Positions 1-6,063 of a stretch of 6,402 bases of DNA are shown piece by piece. The stretch comes from Oscillospiraceae bacterium (GTDB taxonomy: Bacteria > Bacillota > Clostridia > Oscillospirales > Oscillospiraceae). A program made the translations under genes and the position numbers. Each line of letters opens with the position of its first letter. The first letter of the stretch is position 1. The DNA lies in assembly GCA_902802215.1 (NCBI GenBank), contig CADCLH010000111.1:1-6402 (forward strand). Reading direction: 5' to 3'. Under the pieces are notes generated by a model. It was not told the origin of the DNA. It searched no databases and worked only from the letters and a program-made list of their open reading frames with translations.

Positions 1-300
1 CATCATCACCATCACCATGCCGACGAGATCTTCACGAGCTGGGGCATGGAGACGCCGAAGAAGTTCACCGAGGAGAAGCTGCGCGCGATCCTCACGCAGC
101 TCGACGACGCGGAGAAGTTCGGCGCCGTGCTGCGCGCCAAGGGCATCCTGGACGCGAGCGACGGCGGCTGGCTCTACTTCGACTTCGTCCCCGGCGAGAT
201 CGACCTGCGCCGCGGCGCCGCGGCGGTCACCGGCCGCTTCTGCGTCATCGGCTCGAAGCTGAACGAAGGCGCCCTGAAGGAGCTGTTCGACCTTGGCTGA
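1..300 (+). CDS. CobW/G3E-family GTP-binding protein, C-terminal part (5' end outside window)
   Basis: The open frame runs in from the left edge and ends at TGA 298-300, giving the last 99 residues. It opens with six histidines (bases 1-18) followed by ADEIFTSWG. It then continues as a compact alpha/beta domain with the conserved run KFTEEKLRAIL, a KFG-VLRAKGIL strand-helix, W-YFDFVPGEIDLR and a terminal TGRFCVIGSKLNE-ALKELF. This is the pattern of the CobW C-terminal domain (CobW_C) preceded by the His-rich linker common in metal-handling members of this family. The P-loop GTPase domain lies upstream and is not visible. Family members act as cytosolic GTP-dependent metallochaperones, often for zinc or cobalt; the metal cannot be told from this fragment. 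The next gene overlaps its end by 8 bp, so the two are probably translated together. An internal ATG at base 46 is not a credible start because the domain begins before it. Confidence 0.9.
   Translation, partial: HHHHHHADEIFTSWGMETPKKFTEEKLRAILTQLDDAEKFGAVLRAKGILDASDGGWLYFDFVPGEIDLRRGAAAVTGRFCVIGSKLNEGALKELFDLG
277..282 (+). promoter_or_regulatory. Ribosome binding site for the TTG start at 293
   Basis: AAGGAG lies 10 nt before TTG 293, inside the end of the upstream CobW-family gene. It is the main reason to prefer TTG 293 over ATG 326, whose upstream bases (GAGCCCCGGAAC) hold no good Shine-Dalgarno site. It may equally be only the Lys-Glu codon pair of the upstream protein. Confidence 0.45.
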
Positions 301-1261
301 CAGACGCGCCGCCGAGCCCCGGAACATGCCCGTCTATCTGTTCACGGGCTTTCTCGAGGGCGGCAAGACCAGATTCATCCAGGAGACGCTGGAGGACAAG
401 CGCTTCTGCAACGGGGAGCGCACCCTGCTGCTGGTCTGCGAGGAGGGCGAGGAGGAATACGCCCCCGACCAGTTCGCGGACGGCAGCGTGCAGATCCGCG
501 TGTTGCAGGACCAGAGCGAGCTGACGCAGGAAAACCTTGCGCGCTGGGCGAAAGAGACCCGCTGCGAGCGCGTCGTGATCGAGTACAACGGCATGTGGCT
601 GCTCGACGCCCTGTATGCCGCCATGCCCGACGGCTGGATGGTGTATCAGGAGTTCATGTTCGCCGACGCGCGCACGATCCTGAGCTACAACAGCAACATG
701 CGCAACCTCGTCTACGACAAGCTCAAGAGCTGCGAGCTCGTGGTCTTCAACCGCTTCACCCCCGCAATGGACAAGATGGAGTACCACAAGCTGGTGCGCG
801 CCGTCTCCCGCCGCGCGGACATCGCCTACGAGGCCCCCGACGGCAAGGTGGTCTACGACGACATCGAGGACCCGCTGCCCTTCGACCTCAACGCGCCCAT
901 CGTGGAGATCGGCGACGACGACTACGCCGAGTGGTACCGCGACATGAGCGAGGAGCCCAAGAAGTACGAGGGCAAGACCGTGCGCTTCAAGGGCAAGTCT
1001 CTGGTGCGCAGACGCCTGCCGCCCAACACCTTCGTGATCGGCCGCCATGTCATGACCTGCTGTGTCGAGGATATCCAGTTTGCGGCCCTGGTCTGCAAGT
1101 GGGACAAGGCCGACACGGTCACGGACGAGGGCTGGATGGTCCTCACCGCGAAGATCAACTTCCGCTTTTCCCCGGCCTACGGTCGCAAGGGTCCGGTGCT
1201 GACCTACATCGGCCACGAGCCCTGCGAGCCCCCCGAACAGCCCGTCGCGACCTTCTATTGA
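293..1261 (+). CDS. Divergent G3E P-loop GTPase domain fused to a YcgQ/TIGR03943-like C-terminal domain
   Basis: This 322-residue protein (TTG start) has two parts. Residues 12-~170 resemble the CobW/G3E GTPase fold: strand PVYLFTGF, Walker A GFLEGGKT (19-26), strand TLLLVCEEGEEE (44-55), and an ExxG-type motif IEYNG (96-100). NRFT (153-156) sits where the base-recognition NKxD should be, so that motif is degenerate. The family's CxCC metal-binding motif is absent. Residues ~225-322 (YEGKTVRFKG, NTFVIGRHVMTCC with Cys256-Cys257, a GWM-L-AKI strand, PVLTYI, and the end EQPVATFY) resemble the soluble C-terminal domain of the YcgQ/TIGR03943 (DUF1980) proteins, which accompany YcgR-like permeases and CobW proteins in metal-related operons. 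No membrane segment is seen. TTG 293 is chosen because AAGGAG lies at 277-282; ATG 326 (residue 12, where conservation starts) is the alternative but has no clear Shine-Dalgarno site. A role in metal homeostasis is inferred, not shown. Confidence 0.85.
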   Translation: MADRRAAEPRNMPVYLFTGFLEGGKTRFIQETLEDKRFCNGERTLLLVCEEGEEEYAPDQFADGSVQIRVLQDQSELTQENLARWAKETRCERVVIEYNGMWLLDALYAAMPDGWMVYQEFMFADARTILSYNSNMRNLVYDKLKSCELVVFNRFTPAMDKMEYHKLVRAVSRRADIAYEAPDGKVVYDDIEDPLPFDLNAPIVEIGDDDYAEWYRDMSEEPKKYEGKTVRFKGKSLVRRRLPPNTFVIGRHVMTCCVEDIQFAALVCKWDKADTVTDEGWMVLTAKINFRFSPAYGRKGPVLTYIGHEPCEPPEQPVATFY

Positions 1262-1274
1262 AATACGGAAAACG

Positions 1275-1308
1275 TGAAACCGCACAGGCATTTGCCTGTG
1301 CGGTTTCA
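1275..1308. terminator. Bidirectional intrinsic terminator between the G3E-fusion gene and the LysR gene
   Basis: A perfect inverted repeat pairs 1276-1290 with 1293-1307, extended by one T-A pair at 1275/1308 (16 bp; in practice the innermost pair opens to leave a small ATTT loop). ATTTTT follows on the plus strand at 1310-1315, and A-rich sequence on the left gives a short T-rich tail on the minus strand. The hairpin sits 14 nt after the plus-strand stop and 17 nt beyond the stop of the convergent LysR gene, so it can serve both transcripts. The T-tract is modest in both directions. Confidence 0.85.
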
Positions 1309-1325
1309 ACATTTTTGGACTTCCG

Positions 1326-2300
1326 TCAGCCCGCGGCGTCGCGGTTGATCTGCGCGCCGCTTTTGTAGGCGTCGAAGAAGGCGCGCACGGCCTCGAAGAG
1401 CTCCTGCGTCATGCCGTGCAGGCCGACCTCGCGGTTGTAGTAGGCGCACACGTCCTCGATGTCCGGCAGATAGGGCAGGGGGAAGATGTAGATGTTTTTC
1501 AGGTAGTCCCGCTGCAGCTCGGGGGAGAGCATGTCCCAGAATACGCGCGCGTAGATGAACACCCCGAGCCCGGCGTTCGCGAGCTGGAAGGCGTTTTCGA
1601 TGTTGGTCAGCTCGCACACGAAGCGGGGGTTGATGTCATAATATTTCAGGTAGCTCGACAGCGCGCGTCCGCCCGAGGACTGGCGCGGGATCTTGATGAA
1701 CGGCGCCTTCTCGAAGAAGCTGAGGTCGGCGCTCTCGGAGAAGCGGTCGCGCAGCTCCGGAAGCCGGTCGCCCGCGAGCTCGGCCATCAGCGCCTTCGGC
1801 ACCACCAGCAGATGGTCCTTCCGGCACAGCGGGATGGCCTCGAACTTCTCCGGCACGCTGCCGAGCGAGCCGATCACCAGATCCACCCCGTCGTAGGAGA
1901 TGGACTTCTGCATCACGTCGGGCGACTCCTCGCTCAGCTTGAGGAAGGTGTCGGGGTGCTCGCGCAGGAAGGAGGGCAGCACCCGCGGCAGGATGGCGCG
2001 CGCGATGGTGTGCTCGATGCCGAGGTGGATATAGTGCGAGCCCGCGAAGCTGCGGCTCGAGCTCTCCTCGAACTGCTGCTTGAGCTGGAGGATCTCCTTG
2101 GCGATGGGCAGCAGGTGGCCGCCGTCGGGCGTCAGCGCGAGCGGGCGGCTGCGGATGAACAGCGTGGTGCCCAGATCCTCCTCGAGCTTGGCGATCTGTT
2201 TGGACAGCGTCTGCTGGGAGATAAAAAGGTTTTTGGCGGCAGAGGAGAAGCTCTTTTCCTCCGCCACCGCAATGAAGCTTTTCAAGAGTACGAAATCCAT
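1326..2300 (-). CDS. LysR-family transcriptional regulator
   Basis: This 324-residue protein has the classic LysR-type N-terminus. MDFVLLKSFIAVAEEKSFS is followed by the winged helix-turn-helix AAKNLFISQQTLSKQIAKLE (residues 21-40), LGTTLFIRS, the LTPDG turn and a linker helix to about residue 80. Residues ~90-310 form the periplasmic-binding-protein-like effector domain, beginning IHLGIEHTIARAILPRVLPSF and including DGVDLVIG (137-144) and NAGLGVFIY (242-250). The length matches the family's usual 290-330. The ATG at 2300 has GGAGG nine bases upstream. It is transcribed divergently from the TAXI-TRAP operon with a 236-bp gap, the usual arrangement for a LysR-type regulator and its target. Control of that operon, with the transported compound or a derivative as coinducer, is therefore inferred. 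Autoregulation is likely for the same reason. No specific subfamily or ligand can be named. Confidence 0.93.
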   Translation of the reverse strand: MDFVLLKSFIAVAEEKSFSSAAKNLFISQQTLSKQIAKLEEDLGTTLFIRSRPLALTPDGGHLLPIAKEILQLKQQFEESSSRSFAGSHYIHLGIEHTIARAILPRVLPSFLREHPDTFLKLSEESPDVMQKSISYDGVDLVIGSLGSVPEKFEAIPLCRKDHLLVVPKALMAELAGDRLPELRDRFSESADLSFFEKAPFIKIPRQSSGGRALSSYLKYYDINPRFVCELTNIENAFQLANAGLGVFIYARVFWDMLSPELQRDYLKNIYIFPLPYLPDIEDVCAYYNREVGLHGMTQELFEAVRAFFDAYKSGAQINRDAAG

Positions 2301-2309
2301 GTCTGCCTG

Positions 2310-2314
2310 CCTCC
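2310..2314 (-). promoter_or_regulatory. Ribosome binding site of the LysR gene
   Basis: Read on the minus strand, GGAGG stands nine bases before the ATG at 2300. It supports that start codon. Confidence 0.75.
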
Positions 2315-2419
2315 GAACTGCCGCGTGGAAAATGGACCGGTTTCTTTATTGCTTTTCCATAAAATCCTGTGAGGGGAGAAGTGAGAAACCGTCAAAAGTG
2401 CAAAAAGTAAAATTGGGGC

Positions 2420-2451
2420 TTGCCAAAATCAACTTTTGGTTGTAGTATAAC
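2420..2451 (+). promoter_or_regulatory. Candidate sigma-A type promoter of the TAXI-TRAP operon
   Basis: TTGCCA (2420-2425) is a near-consensus -35 box. Two overlapping -10 choices exist: TAGTAT at 2443-2448 with the ideal 17-nt spacer, or the better hexamer TATAAC at 2446-2451 with a long 20-nt spacer. Either would start transcription near 2455-2460, leaving a leader of about 80 nt. The imperfect geometry fits a promoter that needs an activator, which agrees with the divergent LysR gene, but this is inference. Confidence 0.45.
2423..2439. repeat. Inverted repeat CCAAAA-N5-TTTTGG, possible operator
   Basis: CCAAAA (2423-2428) and TTTTGG (2434-2439) are perfect inverted copies separated by five bases. 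The element overlaps the -35 box and the spacer of the operon promoter candidate, a suitable place for a regulator to bind. AT-rich sequence makes chance dyads fairly likely. Confidence 0.4.
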
Positions 2452-2459
2452 ACCACAAC
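2439..2459. promoter_or_regulatory. Possible LysR-type box GTTGT-N11-ACAAC
   Basis: GTTGT (2439-2443) and ACAAC (2455-2459) are perfect inverted arms with exactly 11 bases between the inner T and A. This is the T-N11-A layout typical of LysR-type binding sites. It covers the -10 region of the candidate promoter, which suggests a repression or autoregulation site rather than a classic activation site near -65. It is only a pattern match. Confidence 0.35.
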
Positions 2460-2523
2460 AGGCGTAAAACAAGTTTTTTCTCAAAAAATTTTTTCGCCCG
2501 GAAAAAGAAGAATCAACCAGGAT

Positions 2524-2528
2524 GGAGG
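2524..2528 (+). promoter_or_regulatory. Ribosome binding site deciding the start of the TAXI solute-binding protein
   Basis: GGAGG lies eight bases before ATG 2537. An in-frame ATG at 2522 overlaps this site and would add MEDPN in front of the signal peptide, so 2537 is the better start. Confidence 0.85.
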
Positions 2529-2536
2529 ATCCAAAC

Positions 2537-3484
2537 ATGAAAAAGATCATTGCTCTGCTGCTTGCGCTCACGATGGTATTTGCGCTGTGCGCCTGCGGCA
2601 AGTCCGCGACCAAGCTCACCTATGCCACCGGCGGCACCTCCGGCACCTATTACGGCTTCAGCGGCGTCATCGCCAACGTCCTCAACGAGAAGCTGAAGGA
2701 CACCCTGAACCTCAACGTCGAGTCCACCGGCGCGTCCAAGGCGAACATCCAGCTGCTTGCCTCCGGCGACGCGGACATCGCCATCGTCCAGAACGACGTC
2801 ATGTACTACGCCTACACCGCGACCGACCTGTTCGCGGGCGGCGACGCGATCACCTCCTTCTCCGCGGTCTGCTCCTGCTACCCCGAGTATGTGCAGATCC
2901 TCGCCAGGAAGGACGTCACCTCCGTTGACCAGCTGCGCGGCCTGAAGGTCTCCGTCGGCGACGCCGGCAGCGGCACCGAGTTCAACGCCAAGCAGATCCT
3001 CGCGGCCTACGGCATGAGCTTTGACGACATCGTCGTCTCCAACCAGAGCTTCGCCGACTCCGCCGACTCCCTGAAGAACGGCACCATCGACGCCGCCTTC
3101 GTCGTCGCCGGCTACCCCACCACCGCCGTGACGGAGCTGGCCACCAGCTTTGACTTCAACCTCCTGCCCATCGACGACGCGCACGCCGCCGCCCTGCAGG
3201 CCGACTACGGCTTCTACTACTACGGCGTGATCCCCGGCGGCACCTACAAGCCCGTCGCGGACGACGTCCCTGCCGTCGCGGTCATGGCGACCATCGTCGC
3301 CTCCAACAAGGTCCCGGCCGATGTGGTCTACGCCTTTGTCAAGGGCCTGTTCGACTACAAGGACGACATCACCGCGGGCCACGCCAAGGGCGCTGAGCTC
3401 GATCTGAACACCGCCGTCTCCGGCGTGTCCATCCCCTGGCACGACGGCGCCGCGAAGTTCTACAAGGAAAAGGGCCTGATGTAA
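2537..3484 (+). CDS. TAXI-family TRAP transporter solute-binding lipoprotein
   Basis: This 315-residue protein starts with a lipoprotein signal peptide: MKK, a hydrophobic core (residues 4-17) and the lipobox LCAC, with Cys20 as the lipidated residue. It should be anchored on the outer face of the membrane. The mature part shows the TAXI (TRAP-associated extracytoplasmic immunogenic) signature: TYATGGTSGTYYGFSGVIA (28-46), VESTGASKANIQLLASGDADIAIVQNDV (61-88), a LRGLKVSVGDAGSG-EFNA segment and NGTIDAAFVVAGYPTTAV. Length fits the family (about 310-330). It opens a three-gene operon; the DUF1850 gene starts 10 nt after its stop and a fused permease follows, confirming the transporter role. The protein captures a ligand for cation-coupled import. 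TAXI ligands are mostly unknown (glutamate-like compounds in some cases), so no substrate is assigned. Codon use is strongly C-ending, consistent with high expression. Confidence 0.95.
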   Translation: MKKIIALLLALTMVFALCACGKSATKLTYATGGTSGTYYGFSGVIANVLNEKLKDTLNLNVESTGASKANIQLLASGDADIAIVQNDVMYYAYTATDLFAGGDAITSFSAVCSCYPEYVQILARKDVTSVDQLRGLKVSVGDAGSGTEFNAKQILAAYGMSFDDIVVSNQSFADSADSLKNGTIDAAFVVAGYPTTAVTELATSFDFNLLPIDDAHAAALQADYGFYYYGVIPGGTYKPVADDVPAVAVMATIVASNKVPADVVYAFVKGLFDYKDDITAGHAKGAELDLNTAVSGVSIPWHDGAAKFYKEKGLM

Positions 3485-3494
3485 GGGCGCGGCC

Positions 3495-3974
3495 TTGAAA
3501 CCCACGCGGAAAACCATGCTGGCAGCCGCGGCGATCCTCGTGATCGCTGCGGTTGCCCTGTTCCTGCTCCCGCGCCTGCGCACGCCGGGGCTTGTGCTGA
3601 CCGACCGGGACACCGGGCGCGTCTGCGCGCGCTACCCGCTGGAGGACGGGGAGAGCTTCTCCGTCACCTTCCGCCACTCGGTCAACAAGAGCGACGTGAC
3701 CGAGATCTACCAGCGCCGCGGGAAGGAGATCTGGCAGACCGGCTGCGTCTACTACGGCTTCGGCGCGGGCGTGGCCGAGGAGCTCGACCCCTCCTGGACG
3801 CTCGAAATAGGGGCCGACGGGGAGATGATCCTCGGGAACATCGAGCAGCGCATGGGCGATCTGACCTATGTGGTCGGCACCGTCTATGACCATATCCTCC
3901 GCATCGGGAATGAGCGTGTTGTGCTCAACGAGCTGTGCGGAAAAAACTGCAAAGTCCACTTTTCCATCGGCTAG
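3495..3974 (+). CDS. DUF1850 domain-containing membrane-anchored protein of the TAXI-TRAP operon
   Basis: This 159-residue protein has a basic N-terminus (MKPTRKT), one membrane segment (about residues 8-27, LAAAAILVIAAVALFLLPRL) and a small domain expected to lie outside the membrane. That domain carries the DUF1850 hallmarks: GLVLTDRDTGRVCARYPLEDGESFSVTF, the HSV motif (FRHSVNKSDVTEIY, residues 59-72) and YYGFGAGVAEE (86-96). DUF1850 proteins are often encoded beside TAXI-TRAP permeases; their function is not known and an accessory role is inferred. The chosen start is TTG 3495, preceded by AAGGG at 3483-3487 (7-nt gap) and keeping the positive charges before the membrane segment. ATG 3516 (residue 8) is the alternative, with a weaker site. 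Gaps of 10 and 12 nt to its neighbours indicate one mRNA. Three cysteines (84, 148, 152) lie in the domain. Confidence 0.88.
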   Translation: MKPTRKTMLAAAAILVIAAVALFLLPRLRTPGLVLTDRDTGRVCARYPLEDGESFSVTFRHSVNKSDVTEIYQRRGKEIWQTGCVYYGFGAGVAEELDPSWTLEIGADGEMILGNIEQRMGDLTYVVGTVYDHILRIGNERVVLNELCGKNCKVHFSIG

Positions 3975-3977
3975 GAG
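3973..3977 (+). promoter_or_regulatory. Ribosome binding site of the fused TRAP permease, overlapping the upstream stop
   Basis: AGGAG lies nine bases before ATG 3987 and includes the last two bases of the DUF1850 stop codon TAG (3972-3974). This suggests coupled translation of the two genes. Confidence 0.75.
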
Positions 3978-3986
3978 TGAAGAGTT

Positions 3987-6017
3987 ATGCCTGAATTTGA
4001 GAAAGAATACAAGAAAACACAGCGCGAGATCCTCGACGAGGAGCTGATCGCGAAGGACGACTTCGGCGAGACCTCGGCGGAGATCGAAGCAAACACGACA
4101 GCCGTACTGGAAAAGTATGACCGTGAGGCGAATGTCCGCGTGTACAAGGGCAAGACCAGACGCGTCGTGCGTCTGCTCTTCATCCTGTTCTCGCTCTATT
4201 CCGTCTTCCTGCTGTTCTACCCGGGCGAGATCCGCATGGAGCGCGCCTCCTTCGTGGGCCTGATCGTGATGCTGGTCTACCTCAACTTCCCCGTGAGCCG
4301 CCGCCAGCCGAAGAAGGTCAACTTCATCCCCTGGTACGACATGGTGTTGATGGGCCTGGGCGTCGTCTCGTATCTCTACTTCGTGATCAACTACCGCGCC
4401 ATCATCGACCGCGGCATCATGCTCACGCCGCTGGAGGTCTGGCTCGGCGTGATCGGCATCCTCGTCACGCTCGAGGCCTGCCGCCGCGCGGTCGGCCTGC
4501 CGATCGTGATCGTGGCGTCGATCTTCATCGTCTATGCCCTGACCCAGAAGTCCCTGCGCGTGAACGTCTACAACCTCTTCTACACGGCGGACGGCATCAT
4601 CGGCACGCCGATCCGCGCCTGCCTGAACTTCATCGTGCTCTTCGTCATCTTCGGCGCGTTTCTCGAAAAGACAGGCATCACCCAGTTCTTCATCGAGCTG
4701 GCCAACTCCATCGCGGGCGCGTCCTCGGGCGGTCCGGCGAAGGTCGCGGTCATCTCCTCGGCGCTGTGCGGCATGGTCTCCGGCTCCTCGGTCGGCAACA
4801 CCGTGACCACCGGCTCCGTGACGATCCCGATGATGAAAAAAACCGGCTACAAGCCGGAGTTTGCGGGCGCGGTCGAGGCCGCGGCCTCCACCGGCGGACA
4901 GATCATGCCGCCCATCATGGGCGCCGCCGCCTTCCTGATGGTGGAGTATGTCACCATGCCCGACACCGTGGTCACCTACGGCTACATCGCCCTGCGCGCG
5001 ATCCTGCCGGCCGTGCTGTACTTCGCGGGCATCTTCATCATGGTCCACCTCGAGGCCAAGAAGAACAAGCTCACCGGCATCCCGCGCGAAAAGCTGCCGA
5101 AGTTCTGGCCGCTCTTCCTGCGAAACGGCTTTTTGCTGCTGCCGCTGGTCGCGCTGGTCTACTTCCTGATGACCCGCACCATGGCCTTCGCCGCCATCGC
5201 CGCCACGGGCCTGGCCGTGCTGGTCAGCATGGTGCACAAGGAGACCCGCATCATCCGCATCGTCTTCCACGAGGACGTCGGCTACCGCATCGACTTCTCC
5301 CGCTTCCTCGACGCGCTCGAGGCCGGCGCCAAGAGCACCCTCACAGTGGGCGTGGCCTGCGCCGTGGCGGGCGTCATCGCCTGCGTCATCACGACCACCG
5401 GCATTGGCTCCTCGCTGATCTCGGTCATCATCAGCGCCTCCGGCGGGATCAAGATCGTGGCGCTCTTCCTCACGATGCTGACCTGCATCGTCCTCGGCAT
5501 GGGCGTGCCGACCACCGCCAACTACGTCATCATGGCCACGACCTGCGCCCCCGTGCTGATCCGCATGGGCATCCCGAGCATCGCGGCGCATATGTTCGTG
5601 TTCTACTTCGGCATCGTGGCGGACATCACCCCGCCGGTCGCGCTGGCCGCCTACGCGGGCTCGGCCATCGCGCACGCGAGCCCCATGAAGACCGGCGTCA
5701 ACGCGACCAAGCTCGCGATCGCCGCCTTCATCATCCCCTACATGCTCGCGCTCAACCCGGCCATGGTCTTTGTCGACACCACGGCGTTCGAGGTCATCTC
5801 CATCGTCATCACCTCGCTCGCCGGCATGTTCGGCCTGTCGATGGCGCTCGAGGGCTTCTACCACGGCGGCCTCTCCGCGCTGCTGCGCATTGTCTCCGCC
5901 GTCGGCGGCCTGCTGCTGATCTACCCCGGCCTTGCCACCGACCTCGTCGGCCTGCTGCTGGTGGGCGGCGTCATCGCCTTCCAGCTCCTGAAAGAGAAGA
6001 AGGCCGCGGCGGCGTAA
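3987..6017 (+). CDS. Fused TRAP transporter permease (DctQ-like plus DctM-like subunits)
   Basis: This 676-residue polytopic protein belongs to the 4TM/12TM fused TRAP permease group (TIGR02123-like). A charged cytosolic N-terminus of about 60 residues ends in the conserved EKYDREANVRVYKGK. A small-subunit-like section of membrane helices follows (about 62-80, 86-102, 117-137, 150-188). The large-subunit (DctM) section begins near 205. It has two transport-domain repeats: SGSSVGNTVTTGSVTIPMMKKTGY (265-288) with ASTGGQIMPPIMGAAAF (300-316), and GMGVPTTANYVI (504-515) with GIVADITPPVALAAY (542-556). These are the elements that form the substrate and cation sites. Length fits the fused form (about 620-700). 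It accepts ligand from the TAXI lipoprotein encoded at 2537-3484 and imports it with a cation gradient. The substrate is unknown. It ends the operon, with a terminator 17 nt past the stop. Confidence 0.95.
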   Translation: MPEFEKEYKKTQREILDEELIAKDDFGETSAEIEANTTAVLEKYDREANVRVYKGKTRRVVRLLFILFSLYSVFLLFYPGEIRMERASFVGLIVMLVYLNFPVSRRQPKKVNFIPWYDMVLMGLGVVSYLYFVINYRAIIDRGIMLTPLEVWLGVIGILVTLEACRRAVGLPIVIVASIFIVYALTQKSLRVNVYNLFYTADGIIGTPIRACLNFIVLFVIFGAFLEKTGITQFFIELANSIAGASSGGPAKVAVISSALCGMVSGSSVGNTVTTGSVTIPMMKKTGYKPEFAGAVEAAASTGGQIMPPIMGAAAFLMVEYVTMPDTVVTYGYIALRAILPAVLYFAGIFIMVHLEAKKNKLTGIPREKLPKFWPLFLRNGFLLLPLVALVYFLMTRTMAFAAIAATGLAVLVSMVHKETRIIRIVFHEDVGYRIDFSRFLDALEAGAKSTLTVGVACAVAGVIACVITTTGIGSSLISVIISASGGIKIVALFLTMLTCIVLGMGVPTTANYVIMATTCAPVLIRMGIPSIAAHMFVFYFGIVADITPPVALAAYAGSAIAHASPMKTGVNATKLAIAAFIIPYMLALNPAMVFVDTTAFEVISIVITSLAGMFGLSMALEGFYHGGLSALLRIVSAVGGLLLIYPGLATDLVGLLLVGGVIAFQLLKEKKAAAA

Positions 6018-6033
6018 CGAAAACCGGATATGA

Positions 6034-6061
6034 AAAACGACCGCCCCGGCGGTCGTTTTTC
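6034..6061. terminator. Bidirectional intrinsic terminator between the TRAP permease and sigG
   Basis: A 13-bp perfect inverted repeat pairs 6034-6046 with 6049-6061, and the GC-rich core (CGACCGCC/GGCGGTCG) is flanked by A5 on the left and T5 on the right. A CCCCGG apex forms the loop region. Because the tracts are symmetrical, it can end the plus-strand transporter operon and the minus-strand sigG transcript, whose stop codon lies only 2 nt away at 6064. Confidence 0.9.
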
Positions 6062-6063
6062 GT

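Larger units (their letters stand above)
2301..2536. other. AT-rich divergent intergenic region between the LysR gene and the TAXI-TRAP operon
   Basis: This 236-bp stretch is clearly richer in A and T than the flanking genes and holds no credible coding sequence. It contains the two ribosome binding sites, a plus-strand promoter candidate (2420-2451) and two inverted repeats that may be operator half-sites. An A6T6 palindrome lies at 2483-2494, with further A- and T-tracts around it that may curve the DNA. An 8-bp inverted repeat (CGGTTTCT at 2338-2345, AGAAACCG at 2384-2391) could form a hairpin in the LysR leader. I could not place a convincing minus-strand promoter for the LysR gene. Confidence 0.7.

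Noticed and set aside
1..18. Six consecutive histidine codons resembling an engineered His tag
   Set aside because: They lie in frame within a CobW-family protein just before its C-terminal domain, where natural His-rich metal-binding linkers are common. No vector sequence surrounds them.
245..1312. Long minus-strand open frame opposite the G3E fusion gene
   Set aside because: It is a composition artefact. It has no family motifs, and it would start within the terminator hairpin region.
2483..2494. A6T6 palindrome in the TAXI leader, considered as a terminator or attenuator
   Set aside because: It has no GC-rich stem and lies between the promoter candidate and the ribosome site. It is more likely an A-tract affecting DNA shape.
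2513..3613. Long minus-strand open frame opposite the TAXI solute-binding gene
   Set aside because: The Gly/Val/Asp-rich product has no domain, while the plus-strand gene has a signal peptide, a lipobox and TAXI motifs.
3369..5864. An 831-codon open frame on the minus strand opposite the DUF1850 and permease genes
   Set aside because: Its product is a low-complexity string rich in Asp, His, Gly, Arg and Ala without recognisable domains, as expected for the antisense of GC-rich membrane-protein codons. The plus-strand genes have clear families and ribosome sites.
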